Shown piece by piece: positions 46,223 to 57,183 of a DNA stretch of 64,000 bases. The notes under the pieces are model-generated. The model saw only the letters and a list, made by a program, of their open reading frames with translations, made no database searches and was not told the origin of the DNA. Both the position numbers and the translations under genes were made by a program. The stretch comes from Pratylenchus scribneri (lineage: Eukaryota > Nematoda > Chromadorea > Rhabditida > Pratylenchidae), in assembly GCA_030063045.1 (NCBI GenBank), contig JAQSEB010000176.1, positions 62,001-126,000 on the forward strand. The letters are read 5' to 3'. The first letter of the stretch is position 1, and every line of letters begins with the position of its first letter.

Positions 46223-48486
46223 ATGTTTCCTTTTGAATGGATATTTAAATTGATTTTGGACATCATAACCTTCTTTATCATTCTTTTTTTACTGCGACCA
46301 CTTTGGAAATTAACATCCACACGAACAGCATTGATAATTGTTTTCAGTCGGGCAGTTGGAAATTCGCTTCGATTGCTTATCCAATTCCCACTCTTAATTC
46401 AATTCTACATATTAGAATTCGATATTTCCTACATTTACGAATTCATCATCGATTCGAATGCTAAAACATTATATGTAATGCAAGCGATTCACGTTTTGGC
46501 ATTGGCCATCAATCGGGTACATGCTCTTTTCTTTCCATTCCACTATCAAAGATTTGCAACAAAGAAAAGGTAAGGAATAGGAATTAAAATATCTAAAATT
46601 ATATAATATATAATACATTTCGATTTTTCACTTCAAAAACTACATGGTTTTGGTAATAGTGTAGTTGATGTCACATTTTTTTCCAAAAAAATTTTCGATA
46701 AAAACATGTATTTAGGAGTTTTCGATGATGGGGAATCCGAATTTTGGCATTTATTTTTCATTATCTTTATTGATTGAACAAGTATAGATTTGCAAACCCC
46801 GGTATTGAAAAAAATTGAACTTTGTTATTTTGGGCCGTATTATAATTCGACCTGTATCGATGAGCTAATCGCGAATCTGTCATTTGTTTCGCATAAAATC
46901 TAAAAGTACAAAAGTTATGGCCATTTTAGTCAAAGATCACCTATACACCCTGTGAAATTTTAAATGGCCATAACTTTTTTTTATTTTTGGGTTTTATGCA
47001 AATGATGACAGATTCGTGATCAGCTCATCGATACGGGTCGAATGATGTATCAAAATACCAAAGTTCAATTTTTTCAAACCGGTTTATAAATCTATATGGG
47101 TTCAACCAAAAGAGATAATGAAAAATAAATGCCAAATTCGGATTCCCCATCATCGAAAACTCTTGAATATATTTTTTAGCGAAAAAAAAGTTGTGACATC
47201 AACTACACTATTACCAAGTTTTTTTCTAAGGATTTTTAGATTTTGGGAGTTGCACATCGCAATGTAATTTTTTTATTGTGCACATAGGTTTAAAACATAT
47301 TCTCTATTTAATTTTTTAAATAGATATTTTTATTGGATATGTTTACTTATATGGCTTCTCTCAACAATAATTGGCTATTTCGACCAAATTCAAATTCTAA
47401 TCTACTGGTACAATTATTTAACGTATTCAACACCAATAACTATATACGAATATGTTGCAAATTCGGCTTTTATTTGTGCCGCTTTATTCTATATTGCTTT
47501 CGGTTGTCGATTATTCTGGATTAAAATGAAAAGGATTAAGTTGAATATTCAAATTTTTATGTAAGCATATCAAAAAATGTACTTAAAAAGCCATAAACTA
47601 TAAAAAAATATCATAATTTGAAGACAGCTTTTATAAAATCGATAAAAAATTTCAAAAATTTTTAGACCAAGGAAACTTCTAGTAAAGCCCTTAAAATCCT
47701 CTACAAAATGACATATTTAAATTTTTAATTAATTCTATTGGAAGATATGAATTATGGATAGGCTGAAAAAATAGGTTTTCTGGCCATAAAATCGAGGCGA
47801 GAGCCTTCAGCAGATAAAAATGGCGGTTTCGATATAAGCATCCTTTGGCAAACAAATCCCAAGTCTCATCAAAAAGGCAGATTAAGGTGAGACACCTCCC
47901 TTTTTAGGTCAACAAATTAACCATTTCAAGTCCAAATTCGATCTGGCCTCTAGTCTCAATTTCTGGCAAGCCGGGACTTTCCAAATTCTTTCAAAAAAAT
48001 TTATATTTTATTAGGCAAATTTTCTTTTTTCCATATTTTTATACTCAATATTTTTAAGCTTTTTTTTTAAAAAACGCGGCGGGAGCAAAACTTCTCATTT
48101 TTCAATCGATTTTAGGAAATAATAATGACAGCACATTTTCAAATGTTCACATGGAAAAAGATTTGTTCCGAATTTTTTTTGTTTGCTTCTCATGTTTGAT
48201 CGTTTTTGGCTTGTACACTGTGATTATTCTACTGGCGAACTATGCTAATAAGGCTTGGCCAAATTGGCTGGGAACAGTTTTTAATTGGACAATTTTTGGC
48301 TTTTTTTTACTTGGGTTTTGCACAGAGGAAATCAGTTTGGCAATATTGCTTCCTGATTTTCGAAAGAATATTGCCCAACAATTTCGCACAATATTTTGCA
48401 AGAAATCCAATGAAATTGGCTTACAACAACAAAACAATACAGTGATTACACCAATTAAAGTGAATAATTTTGTTGCTGGAACTTAA
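46223..48486 (+). CDS. Receptor E: 7TM chemoreceptor with a damaged intron-2 donor (309 aa if spliced)
   Basis: Exons by homology: 46,223-46,569; 47,324-47,535; 48,116-48,486, all open. Intron 1 is GTAAGG..TAG, 754 bp long because it holds a 568-bp foldback element. At the end of exon 2 the family donor A|GTAAGT reads A|TTAAGT, so canonical splicing there should fail. The next good GT (47,561 region, GTAAGC) is out of phase with exon 3 and would give an early stop. The protein otherwise looks sound: 'INRVHALFFPFHY', 'YFYWICLLIWLLSTIIGYF', 'LLGFCTEEISLAILLPDFRK', tail 'QQQNNT'. The extracellular end of TM2 and the first loop differ strongly from siblings. It is either a very young pseudogene or uses a non-canonical donor. 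The usual TTTAAG leader is replaced by 'tttttag|aaaATG'. Confidence 0.75.
46650..47217. mobile_element. 568-bp foldback element in intron 1 of receptor E
   Basis: Terminal inverted repeats TTGGTAATAGTGTAGTTGAT..; the right end reads ATCAACTACACTATTACCAA. The inverse symmetry continues inwards ('tttcgatgatggggaatccg' / 'cggattccccatcatcgaaa', 'gatcagctcatcg', 'atggccataactttt') to the centre. It has no coding capacity. Intron 1 of the other receptors is 43-400 bp. A diverged half-copy is at about 53,640-54,060. Confidence 0.88.
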
Positions 48487-49729
48487 TAAATTTTTACAAT
48501 AATTGAAGGAATGAAAATATTATTTCAATTTTGATAAAAAAAATATTTTGTTTTCATTCTTTTGAATATAAATTAAAGTGATTATTGATGAATGTTGAAT
48601 AAAAATACATATATCTTTAAAATTTCTGTAATATCAAATTGTACTTATGAAAGTTAGTAAAAGTTAAGAAAACATTCTAAAATTATTTTGTGCACTTATT
48701 ATCCATCACCAACTTATTACCGATTTTCTTTACAAAATAAGATCCAAAGCAATATATATGCGCCCATTAGGTTTTAACATTTTATATAGATCAACGGCAA
48801 GTAGCAACGGCATCCATTGGGTGCAATGTTACTATTGTAAAAATTATGCATTTTTAAATGTTTATTCTTTTATAATCTTTTTACTTCGAATTCTGAGTAA
48901 TTATAATTAATTTTTATTAAATAATTGTGCTAATTTACCTAATAAAAATTCCATATTAAAAATAATAATTTGAGGCTACAAAATTTGAAAAAATCAGCAG
49001 ATTATATAATCAATTTCTCTCCTGTTTCACTCAGAGGAAATGTACTTTTTATTTCACCTTTCAACTGTTATTCTTTAACATCTGTAAAATAAATACTATT
49101 GTTGGCATTGGAAGTAATTCGTGAAAAAATAAGCAAAAATTCGATTTGATAATAATTGCAAGCAAAATTAATATTTCTCCACATGAGTACAATTTAGTTT
49201 AGTTCTCTAATTTAAAATTATTTCTTTGAAAAATTTGATGAGTGGATAAAACAATGACGGTGGGCCCGTCAAGTAAATTTAAAAATAAAAATTGCAACAT
49301 TGGGTTAATTCGGGGAAGGAAAACGAAATCCAATTCCGGAAGTGTAAATTGCACTTTAGCCCGAATATTAGTCTGGAAAATTTTACATGCATTTTCCCGA
49401 ATACAATCTCACGCCTTTAATGTACAGCTCAATTATTCACACGTTTTTATGGGCACAGATTTTCTCAAAAAGACACAATTTGGGAAAATGATTATCTGTA
49501 CTCATCAGCGAATGCCCTTTCATTTCGCAACAACGGCACACAATTTAATTTAATGATGCCATATGGCAAAATTTTTGTTATTTTCATTATTTTGATTTTT
49601 TAGCTCCAAAGAAAGACACTATTAAAAGATAAAATTATTCCGAATATCACTTTTTCACCAGAATTCAATGTTTTCATCCTGTTTTTTCTTATCTATTTTA
49701 AATAAAATAAAATATTTTTAGTTAAGAAA
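48487..49729. other. Spacer between receptors E and F
   Basis: 48,700-48,850 is the array's shared 3' flank (the 5' flank of the secreted-protein gene), followed by a decayed exon 1 of that gene (49,040-49,135). 49,300-49,560 is the conserved upstream block of F ('aatgccctttcatttcgcaa', 'ggcacacaattta'). A 103-codon open frame over it (49,242-49,553) appears incidental. Confidence 0.55.
49040..49135 (+). pseudogene. Remnant exon 1 of the secreted-protein gene
   Basis: 'atgtactttttatttcacct', 'ttctttaacatctg.taaaat', 'attgttggcattggaagtaa' and 'aagcaaaaattcgatttgat' follow the order of 26,852-26,990. Small deletions destroy the frame. No later exons are recognisable. It shows the secreted-protein gene was once duplicated together with a receptor. 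Confidence 0.65.
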
Positions 49730-50886
49730 ATGATTCCCGAATGGATATTCTATATCATTTTTTATATTATTATACCATCTTTATTATTCTTTTTCTTCTG
49801 CCACCACTTTGGAAATTAACATCCACTCGAACGGCATTGATAATTGTTTTTAGTCGGGCAGTTGGAAATTTGTTTAAATTGCTTTCCGATATGGCAATCA
49901 TGATTAACAACATATTAAATTTTGAAAATCCCGAAATCTACAAATTCATTATGAATGCGAATGAACGTACATTGCAGGTAATGCAAGCGATCCATATTTT
50001 GGCATTGGCCATCAATCGTGTACATGCTATTTTCTTTCCATTCCACTATCAATGGTTTGCGGCAAAGAGAAAGTAAAAAATTTTATTTCATAAAATGTTC
50101 TACTGATTTCTATAACGATATCATTAAATTTAAAAAAATTGTTTATCTCATTGAGACATATATTATTAAATTTTTAACCAACTGGGCAAGCTCAAAAATT
50201 ATTATTTTTTGAATAGAGTTTATTAAGTATTTTATAAATGCATATTCAATTTTAATAGATATTTTTATTGGATATGTTTATTTGTATGACTTCTCTCTAC
50301 CATAATTGGCTATTTCAACGCATTACAAATACAAATCTACTTCATATACGATTTTACGAATCCCATATATTATTTCATAAATTTAACAAACATTTGTGCT
50401 GCTTTATGTTATATTGCCTTCGGTTCTCGATTATTATGGTTGAAAGCGAAAAGTAATAAGTATTATATTCTATTGTATATCATTAAAGCATTTTGTGATA
50501 ATTATAATTATATATTTTTAGGAAATAATGACAGCACATTTTCAAATGTTCACACGGAAAAGGACTTGTTCCGAATTTTTTTTGTCTGCCTCTTCTGTTC
50601 GATCATTTCTGGCTCCCACGCTGTGGTTGATTCACTGATGGACTATGCTATTACTTGGCCATATTTGCTCAGAGCCATTTATAATTGGAATTTTGGAATT
50701 TATTTGATTGGGATTTGTACAGAGGAAATTAGTTTGGCCATTTTGATTTCTGATTTTCGAAGAAATATTGTTCAACAATTTCACATAATATTTTGCATAA
50801 AATCAGTGAAACAACAACAAAATAATATGCCAAATTCATCCATTAATTCCACTACTAAAGTGAATAATTTTGTTGCTGGAACTTAA
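49730..50886 (+). pseudogene. Receptor F: 7TM pseudogene (nonsense codon, lost donor, shifted start)
   Basis: Homologous exons: 49,741-50,072 (GTAAAA donor); 50,259-50,455; 50,522-50,886. Three lesions are seen. (1) The ancestral ATG (49,730) is out of frame because of a 2-nt gain in TM1; a second ATG at 49,741 restores the frame. (2) In TM4 the Trp codon of 'FVWLLSTIIGYF' is TGA (50,287-50,289). (3) The exon-2 donor A|GTAAGT reads A|ATAAGT. Exon 3 is fully open, with 'FCSIISGSHAVVDSL' and 'LIGICTEEISLAILISDFRRN'. TM3 'INRVHAIFFPFHY' is unaltered. The lesions look recent. Confidence 0.85.
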
Positions 50887-52203
50887 TAAATTTTTACTAT
50901 AAATGAAAGGTATGAAAATATCATTTTAATTTTGATAAAAAAAATATTTTGTAATTTCTTTTTTCCATTGAATAAAAAAATTTATTTCTTGATGAATGAT
51001 AAAAAAATTCCTTTTGAATATTTCTTTATGCTTGAAATCAAATTAATACTTAAGAAGGAAATAAGGAAACCGGCACAGAAGAAGATATACAAAAATACTT
51101 TTTGTGAACTTAGCTCCAACTTATTGATGTTCTCACCAAATAAGATGAAAAAAAACAATAGATATGCGAACGTTTGAAAATTTTGTAGCGCTATCTAGAT
51201 CATCACTGGCAGTGATATAAATCGGGTGCAATATAACTATTCTACCATTTACACATGATTCCTTTATAATTTACCATAAATAAAATAAAAACCTTATAAT
51301 TTTTTTTCCAATTCTGACGACATATAATTTAAAAGCATCTAAAATTAGTAATATTTGAATTTTTAATCGTCAATGGAAGCGTAAAAATTATTTTTGTTTT
51401 TTTTTCAAAAATAATTTGCAGCATTAAATTTTTTGTTAAAAAAAGTAAAAATAACAGTGGAACTCAGATGAAAATGAAATATTTGATTCAGGAAATAATT
51501 TTTTTATTGTTTGAGCCAGAATGATTTTTATTACAATTTAGACATTTTTATAGGAAAGGGGCAGGGCATTTGAAAAAAAATGTATCTAAATCACAACTTT
51601 ATTAAATTAAATTAAAATAAATATATTTTACTTTCCTGCAAAATTTATAGTAGCCACTTTATCTCTACGCTTGTAAATTACATATTTTCATTGAATGTTT
51701 GTAGAATTATCCGCATTTATTTTAATTCGAAAAAATAATATATTTTTAAATTTTATTAAAAAATAGTTCATGGAGCTGATTTAATATTTTTGATTGCTAT
51801 GTCAATTAAAAAATAAGTGCAATAAATAAAAAAAATTAATCAAATTCCTAGTGTTGGGCATCCGTGGTCTTGCACTTTAAAAAAATTGTCCTGTCTTAGT
51901 AAAATGGAATTTAATTATGAATTTGATGGAGGCAGCTGCCGGATGACATTTTGCAATGAATCAAATTTTTCATCTGCTTCCTTCGTCACCATTCGGTTAC
52001 TTTAATTAATTTACATTAAATCGCTTTAAAGCAGAAAATTTAATAAATATTTTCTCAATAATAAAAGCTAAATTTCATTTCCTAAAAAGGACAAAAAATT
52101 TTAATTCAAATCATTGCCCTTTATGTAAACGAATTAAATCTTTTTTCCTCCTGCTATTTATCATCTATTTTTAAATAATTTGAAATATTTTAATTTAAGT
52201 AAA
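50887..52203. other. Spacer between receptors F and G
   Basis: 51,108-51,290 is the shared 3' flank ('tgatgttctcaccaaataag', 'atcgggtgcaatataacta'). 51,330-51,430 resembles the core of the foldback at 59,066-59,556. 51,870-52,190 is the region upstream of G ('attgtcctgtctta.taaaat', 'cagctgccggatgacatttt'), shared with H at 54,780-54,895. Confidence 0.5.
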
Positions 52204-53387
52204 ATGCTTCCCCAACTCTATGAATGGATATTCCATTTCATTTTATACAATATCATCTTCTTTACCATACTTTTTTTATTGCGGCCACTTTGGAAATTAA
52301 CATCCACTCGAACGGCATTAATAATTGTTTTTAGTAGGGCAGTGGGAAATTTGCTTCGATTGCTTGCGGATTTATCAATTTTCATTAATTATGACATCTT
52401 AAAAAATACAAAGAATCATTCTGAAATGTACAACTTCATTATCGGCGCCAATAATCGAACATTATTGGCGATGCAAGCGATCCATATCTTGGCATTGGCC
52501 ATCAACCGTGTACATGCTATTTTCTTTCCATTCCACTATCAACGGTTTGCGGCAAGGAAAAGGTAGAGGGGATAAAATTGCCATAATTTAAATTCATATC
52601 CTTTTTTATTTTAAATAGATATTTTTATTGGTTATGTTTGTTTATCTGGCTTCTCTCTACAATAATTGGCTACTTTGAACAACTTCAATTTCAAATCTAC
52701 ATATACAATTATGCGCATAAAATACCAGATTCAGCACCAAAAATTGTAGTATATTTCATTAATTCGGCTAATTTTTATGCTGCTTTATGTTATATTCTTT
52801 TCGGTTGTCGATTATTTTGGACGAAAGCAAAAAGTAGCAAGTGGTTAATTTATATATATATGAATCAAAAAAGCCATAAACTAGTAAAATCTGATGAATT
52901 CGAAAAGTCTTTTTTAAATATAAAAATTTAAGGGTAACGAGAGATTTTTAACATTTTTTTAAGAAAGGCGATTGCACCAAAATTTATAATTTTTCATTCG
53001 ATTTTAGGAAATAACAATGGCGCATTTTCAAACGATCACGTGGAAAAAGACTTGTTCCGAATATTTTTTGTTTGTCTATCATGTCTGATCGTATCAGGCT
53101 TCCACATTGCTCTGAATGCTCCACTGGCGAACTATTCTATGGATTGGCCATATTTGTTGAAAATAATTGTTAATTGGACAATTTATGGCACTAATTTGCT
53201 TGGATTTTGCACAGAGGAAATTAGCTTGGCCATTTTGATTCCTGATTTTCGACGGAATATTGCCGAACAATTTTGCACTATATTTTGCAGTAAGAAATCA
53301 AATATAGTTGGCGAACAACAACAAAAAAATAATATGTCAAATTCATCAGCCATTAAAGTGAATAATTTTGTTGCTGGAACTTCATAA
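52204..53387 (+). CDS. Receptor G: 7TM chemoreceptor with a GC-AG intron (318 aa)
   Basis: Exons: 52,204-52,562; 52,619-52,836; 53,008-53,387; phases 2 and 1; open throughout. Intron 1 is 56 bp (GTAGAG..TAG). Intron 2 is 171 bp with donor A|GCAAGT in place of A|GTAAGT. GC-AG introns with an otherwise perfect donor are an accepted minor class, so the gene is probably functional. Topology is as in the family: 'INRVHAIFFPFHY', 'YFYWLCLFIWLLSTIIGYF', 'LLGFCTEEISLAILIPDFRR', tail 'QQQKNN'. Start is the ATG after 'ttaatttaagtaa'. Flanked upstream by sequence shared with H. Confidence 0.85.
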
Positions 53388-54075
53388 ATTTTTACAATAA
53401 TGAAATGATGGAAATATGATTGTAATTTCGATAAAAAAAATATTGGTTACTTTTTTTGAATAAAAGATATATTGATTATTGATGAATTATGAATTAAAAA
53501 ATTCTCTTAAGAAAATACGGCAATAATGGCGAACATGTCGGTTTTTTCTCGTGCTCCAATCGAGTCAAAAATGGTACCATTCGACATCTTACGCTATGAG
53601 AATGAGAAGAGATGATGAGTGCACGCACCGGTCGATCCGACTACAAGCAAAAAAGTTATGAGTTCGAGAAAATCACAAAAGTGCTTGGTTCCCCCTATTG
53701 GTCAAAAAAATTTGAAAATTTTTCCATGGACTATTTTAAATTATACTTATCGATTTTCGACAATAAGTATTCATATTATGTTATATTCAAAAAATTAACT
53801 TTTTCATTTTTGGGTTTTATACGAAAAAATGAAATATTCGCGATCAGCTCATTAATACGCGTCGATTGATTTATAAAATGACCCAAAGTACCAAGGTTAA
53901 ATTTTTTCAAAATCTCTTTGTTTGTTAACCTATACTCATTCTGGAAATTTAAAACATGAAAAATAAATGCTAAATTCGGATTCCCCATCATCGAAAATCC
54001 CTAAATAGTAAATACACTTTTTAGCGAAAAATAAAATATATTTTTTTGGAAAGAGGGGACTAAATTTAACTATTA
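53388..54075. other. Spacer after receptor G with a diverged half foldback element
   Basis: 53,640-54,060 matches one half of the receptor-E intron element ('tttttgggttttata', 'cgatcagctcattaata', 'ttcggattccccatcatcga') but the other half is absent, so it is a decayed or truncated copy. Confidence 0.55.
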
Positions 54076-54694
54076 CTAGCTCAGTCGAACGCCCTATCGG
54101 GCGTTCTTCTGAGCCAGGGAAGTGACTTTTGTTATCTTCTTCGCCCCTTCGGGGCTCAGAGAATTAAATTGTGAAAAATAAAATTTAAAAAATGATAAAA
54201 AAAATTATTTGTCACCACTGGGAATCGAACTTGACCCATACAGCAAAAGTCTAGCACTCTACCAATCTGCGCTATCCGAGTCACTAAACAATAGCATCAT
54301 TCAACTCTGCTATACTGCTCATAAGGCTGACAAAAATCGTAATATTCCACATTTTGTCGGAATAGTCCTCCTAGGCCATAATAACAAAATTTGCATATTT
54401 CATGGCCAAAATCTAAAGCAATTGCAAAACCATTACCTATCACCATCATACTCAGCACTATCTATTACCCGACTTTTGACCTTCCCATCATCTAAATCCA
54501 AAATCACTAAACTTGGACATAACTTATGGCCTAGCTGCGCGAGACTTGGCCATATCAAAAAACTGATTCAAAATTCTGCAACAGCACCCCCGAAAACCCC
54601 CGAGTAAAAAAATCAGCTAAATCCATCCATACATTTTCGAGAAAACCGCGTGAAAAAACGTTGCGGACACAGATCTCTAAAATTATATATAGGA
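54076..54694 (-). mobile_element. Non-autonomous Helitron 1 (619 bp)
   Basis: Read on the minus strand the element begins A|TCCTATATATAATTTTAGAG at 54,694. It ends with the hairpin GAACGCCC-GATA-GGGCGTTC (54,106-54,087), then 7 nt, then CTAG|T at 54,076. The 5' TC, the 3' hairpin 11 nt before a terminal CTRR, and insertion between A and T with no target duplication are the defining Helitron features. Both ends match the element at 54,898-57,012. It carries a degenerate tRNA-like sequence and an incidental open frame, but no replicase/helicase. Confidence 0.85.
54211..54284 (-). pseudogene. Degenerate tRNA-like sequence inside Helitron 1
   Basis: On the minus strand, 'gatagcgcagattggtagag' fits the internal A box and 'aagttcgattccc' the B box, spaced as in a tRNA. 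The anticodon-loop region is 'gacttttgctgt'. Acceptor and T stems pair poorly (the T stem is mostly mismatched), so this is a relic or tRNA-derived promoter rather than a working tRNA. Confidence 0.45.
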
Positions 54695-54897
54695 TTACCG
54701 AAATTTAGGAAGAAAATTATTGTAAAATAAGATCTTGTCAGAGTGAATGCTTGAGTGAAAAAAATGACATTGCTACAAAAATTGTCCTGTCTTAATAAAA
54801 TGGAATTTAATTATCAGCTGCCGGATGACATTTTGCACTGAATCAAATTTTTCATCTGCTTTTCTTGTCTCATTCGGTTAATTTAATTCATTTAAAA

Positions 54898-57012
54898 TCC
54901 TATATATAATTTTAGAGGACCGATCTTGTCCCACGCTATTTCGCTTTTTCTCTAACACAAAGGGAGAATGGGGAAAGGAAAGGATTGGTCTGCTGCTGGG
55001 GGAGGAGAGAGCGAGAGAGAGAGATGTAGACTATTGCTTAGTATTGAAACAGAGAAAAAGAAATTAGGAAGAGAGTAAGTTGAAAGGATGGTGGAGGGAG
55101 GGCTGGCTGGCGGAAGGGCGGAAGGAATTATGCCGTGGCATTTTGTTTGTAAGACCGGTAACATGGATAGATTTATAGCTCAAGTTAAAGCTCTTTTCAA
55201 GAGTAATCGAATGGTATGAGAAACATTGTTGTATGTCAGAATGTTGAAGATTTATGATCATTTGAGTATATTGGGTACATGAAGAAGGGGAATGTTTGTG
55301 CCATGGCATTTTGTTTAGAAGGCCGGTAACATGGATAGATTTATAGTTCATGTTAAAGATCATTTCAAGTGTAATCGAATGGTATGAGAATCATTGTTTT
55401 TTGTTGGTTAGTTTAAGATTTATGGCCATTTGAGTATATTGGGTACACGAAGAAGGGGAATGTTTGTGCCATGGCATTTTGTTTGTAAGGCCGGTAACAT
55501 GGAGAGATTTATAGCTCAAGTTAAAGCACTTTTCTAGAGCAATCAAATGAGCTAGCATTTATGGTTTTAAGAAAAGTGGCTGGGGACTTATGGCCAATTG
55601 AATGATTTGAAGGGTTAATGGTTGGAATACACTTTGCCCAAGAAAAGTATGGGTAAGGTGTATGTCTTGAACATACAACTTGCCAAGGGAAAGTATGGGT
55701 AGGGTGTATGTGTTGAACATATAACTTGCCAAGGTAAAGTATGGGTAAGGTGTATGTCTTGAACATACAACTTGCCAAGGGAAAGTATGGGTAGGGTGTA
55801 TGTGTTGAACATATAACTTGCCAAGGTAAAGTATGGGTAAGGTGTATGTCTTGAACATACAACTTGCCAAGGGAAAGTATGGGTAGGGTGTATGTGTTGA
55901 ACATATAACTTGCCAAGGTAAAGTATGGGTAAGGTGTATTGTATGTGTAACTTGCCAAAGGGAAAGTGTAGAGTTATAGCATAAAAGTAATAGATAAAAG
56001 GGAGATTGGAGAGAAATGATCCTTATATATAATTTTAGAGAACCGATCTTGTCCCACGCTATTTCGCTTTTTCTCTAACACAAAGGGAGAATGGGGAAAG
56101 GAAGAAGAAAGGATTGGCCTTGCTGAGGGGGGGGGGGGAGAGAGAGAGAGAGATGTAGACTATTGCTTAGGCTTAGTATTGAAACAGAGAAAAAGAAATT
56201 AGGGAGAGAGTAGGTTGAAAGGATGTTGGAGGGAGGGCTGGCTGGCATAAGGGCGGAAAGAATTATGCCATGGCATTTTGTTTGTAAGGCCGGTAACATG
56301 GATAGATTTATAGCTCAAGTTAAAGCCCCTTTCAAGAGTAATCGAATGGTATGAGAATCATTGTTGTATGTCAGAATTTTGAAGATTTATGGCCATTTGA
56401 GTATATTGGATATATGAAGAAGGGGAATGTTTGTGCCATGGCATTTTGTTTGTAAGACCGGTAACATGGGTAGATTTATAGCTCAAGTTAAAGCTCTTTT
56501 CAAGAGTAATCGAATGATATGAGAATCATATTGTTTTTTGTCGGTTTGTTGAAGATTTATGGCCATTTGAGTATATTGGATACACGAAGAAGGGGAATGT
56601 TTGTGCCATGGCAATTTGTTTGTAAGGCCGGTAACATGGAGAGATTTATAGCTCACGTTAAAGCTCTTTTCAAAAGCAATCAAATGAGCTAGCATTTATG
56701 GTTTTATGAAAAGTGCCTGGGGACTTATGGCCAATTGAATGATTTGAAGGGTTAATGGTTGTAATACACTTTGCCAAAGAAATGTATGAGTAAGGTGTAT
56801 GTCTTGAACATACAACTTGCCAAAGGGAAAGTATGGGTAAGGTGTATGTGTAACTTGCCAAAGGGAAAGTGTAGAGTTATAACATAAAAGTAATAGATAA
56901 AAGGGAGGTTAGAGAGAAATGATAATGTTGATGTAAGAATTTAGAATAAGTTAGAGAAAGGAGAATTTGACTAGCTCAAAAGCTCGCCCGTTAGGGCGAG
57001 CGCTTGAGCTAG
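54898..57012 (+). mobile_element. Non-autonomous Helitron 2 (2.1 kb) with internal duplication
   Basis: Begins A|TCCTATATATAATTTTAGAG (54,898). Ends with the hairpin GCTCGCCC-GTTA-GGGCGAGC (56,982-57,001), then GCTTGAG, then CTAG|T (57,012). The empty site is visible by comparison with the region before receptor G: sequence on the two sides of the element joins into the G-like 'aaat..ctttaaag.agaaaa'. The 5' end recurs at about 56,022 ('ccttatatataattttagag'), so the body is two related ~1-kb halves. Each has a purine-rich GA stretch, ~170-bp repeats containing 'ggccggtaacatgga.agatt', and a minisatellite. No Rep/helicase coding sequence is present. Confidence 0.85.
55640..55970. repeat. 46-bp minisatellite with 92-bp higher-order alternation
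   Basis: Units of 46 bp alternate strictly between two types. One has 'aaggtgtatgtcttgaacat' and 'acaacttgccaaggga'. The other has 'agggtgtatgtgttgaacat' and 'ataacttgccaaggta'. Six full units give three 92-bp higher-order repeats, plus partial ends. A shorter version is near 56,785-56,860 in the second half of the Helitron. Long minus-strand open frames here are by-products. Confidence 0.9.
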
Positions 57013-57183
57013 TTCCCTTTAAAGTAGAAAATTTAATAAATATTTTCTCAATAGTAAAAAAACTAAATTTCATTTCCTAAAATTTTTTATTCAAGTCATT
57101 GCTTTTTCTTTAGCGAATTGAATTTTTGCCACTTTTCTATTTATTATATATTCTATATAATTGAAATATTTTAATTTAAGAAA

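Noticed and set aside
49242..49553. 103-codon open frame before receptor F
   Set aside because: It coincides with the conserved upstream block. The frame is not kept in the homologous blocks before I and J.
54211..54284. Functional tRNA gene
   Set aside because: A and B boxes are present, but the acceptor and T stems pair poorly and the base after the presumed anticodon is not a purine.
54209..54607. 132-codon plus-strand open frame
   Set aside because: Runs antisense through the tRNA-like sequence inside Helitron 1, has no ATG or family motif, and is probably incidental.
55521..55958. 145-codon repetitive minus-strand open frame and overlapping frames
   Set aside because: Produced by the 46-bp minisatellite (46 is not a multiple of 3, so all frames cycle). 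It lies within a non-autonomous Helitron.
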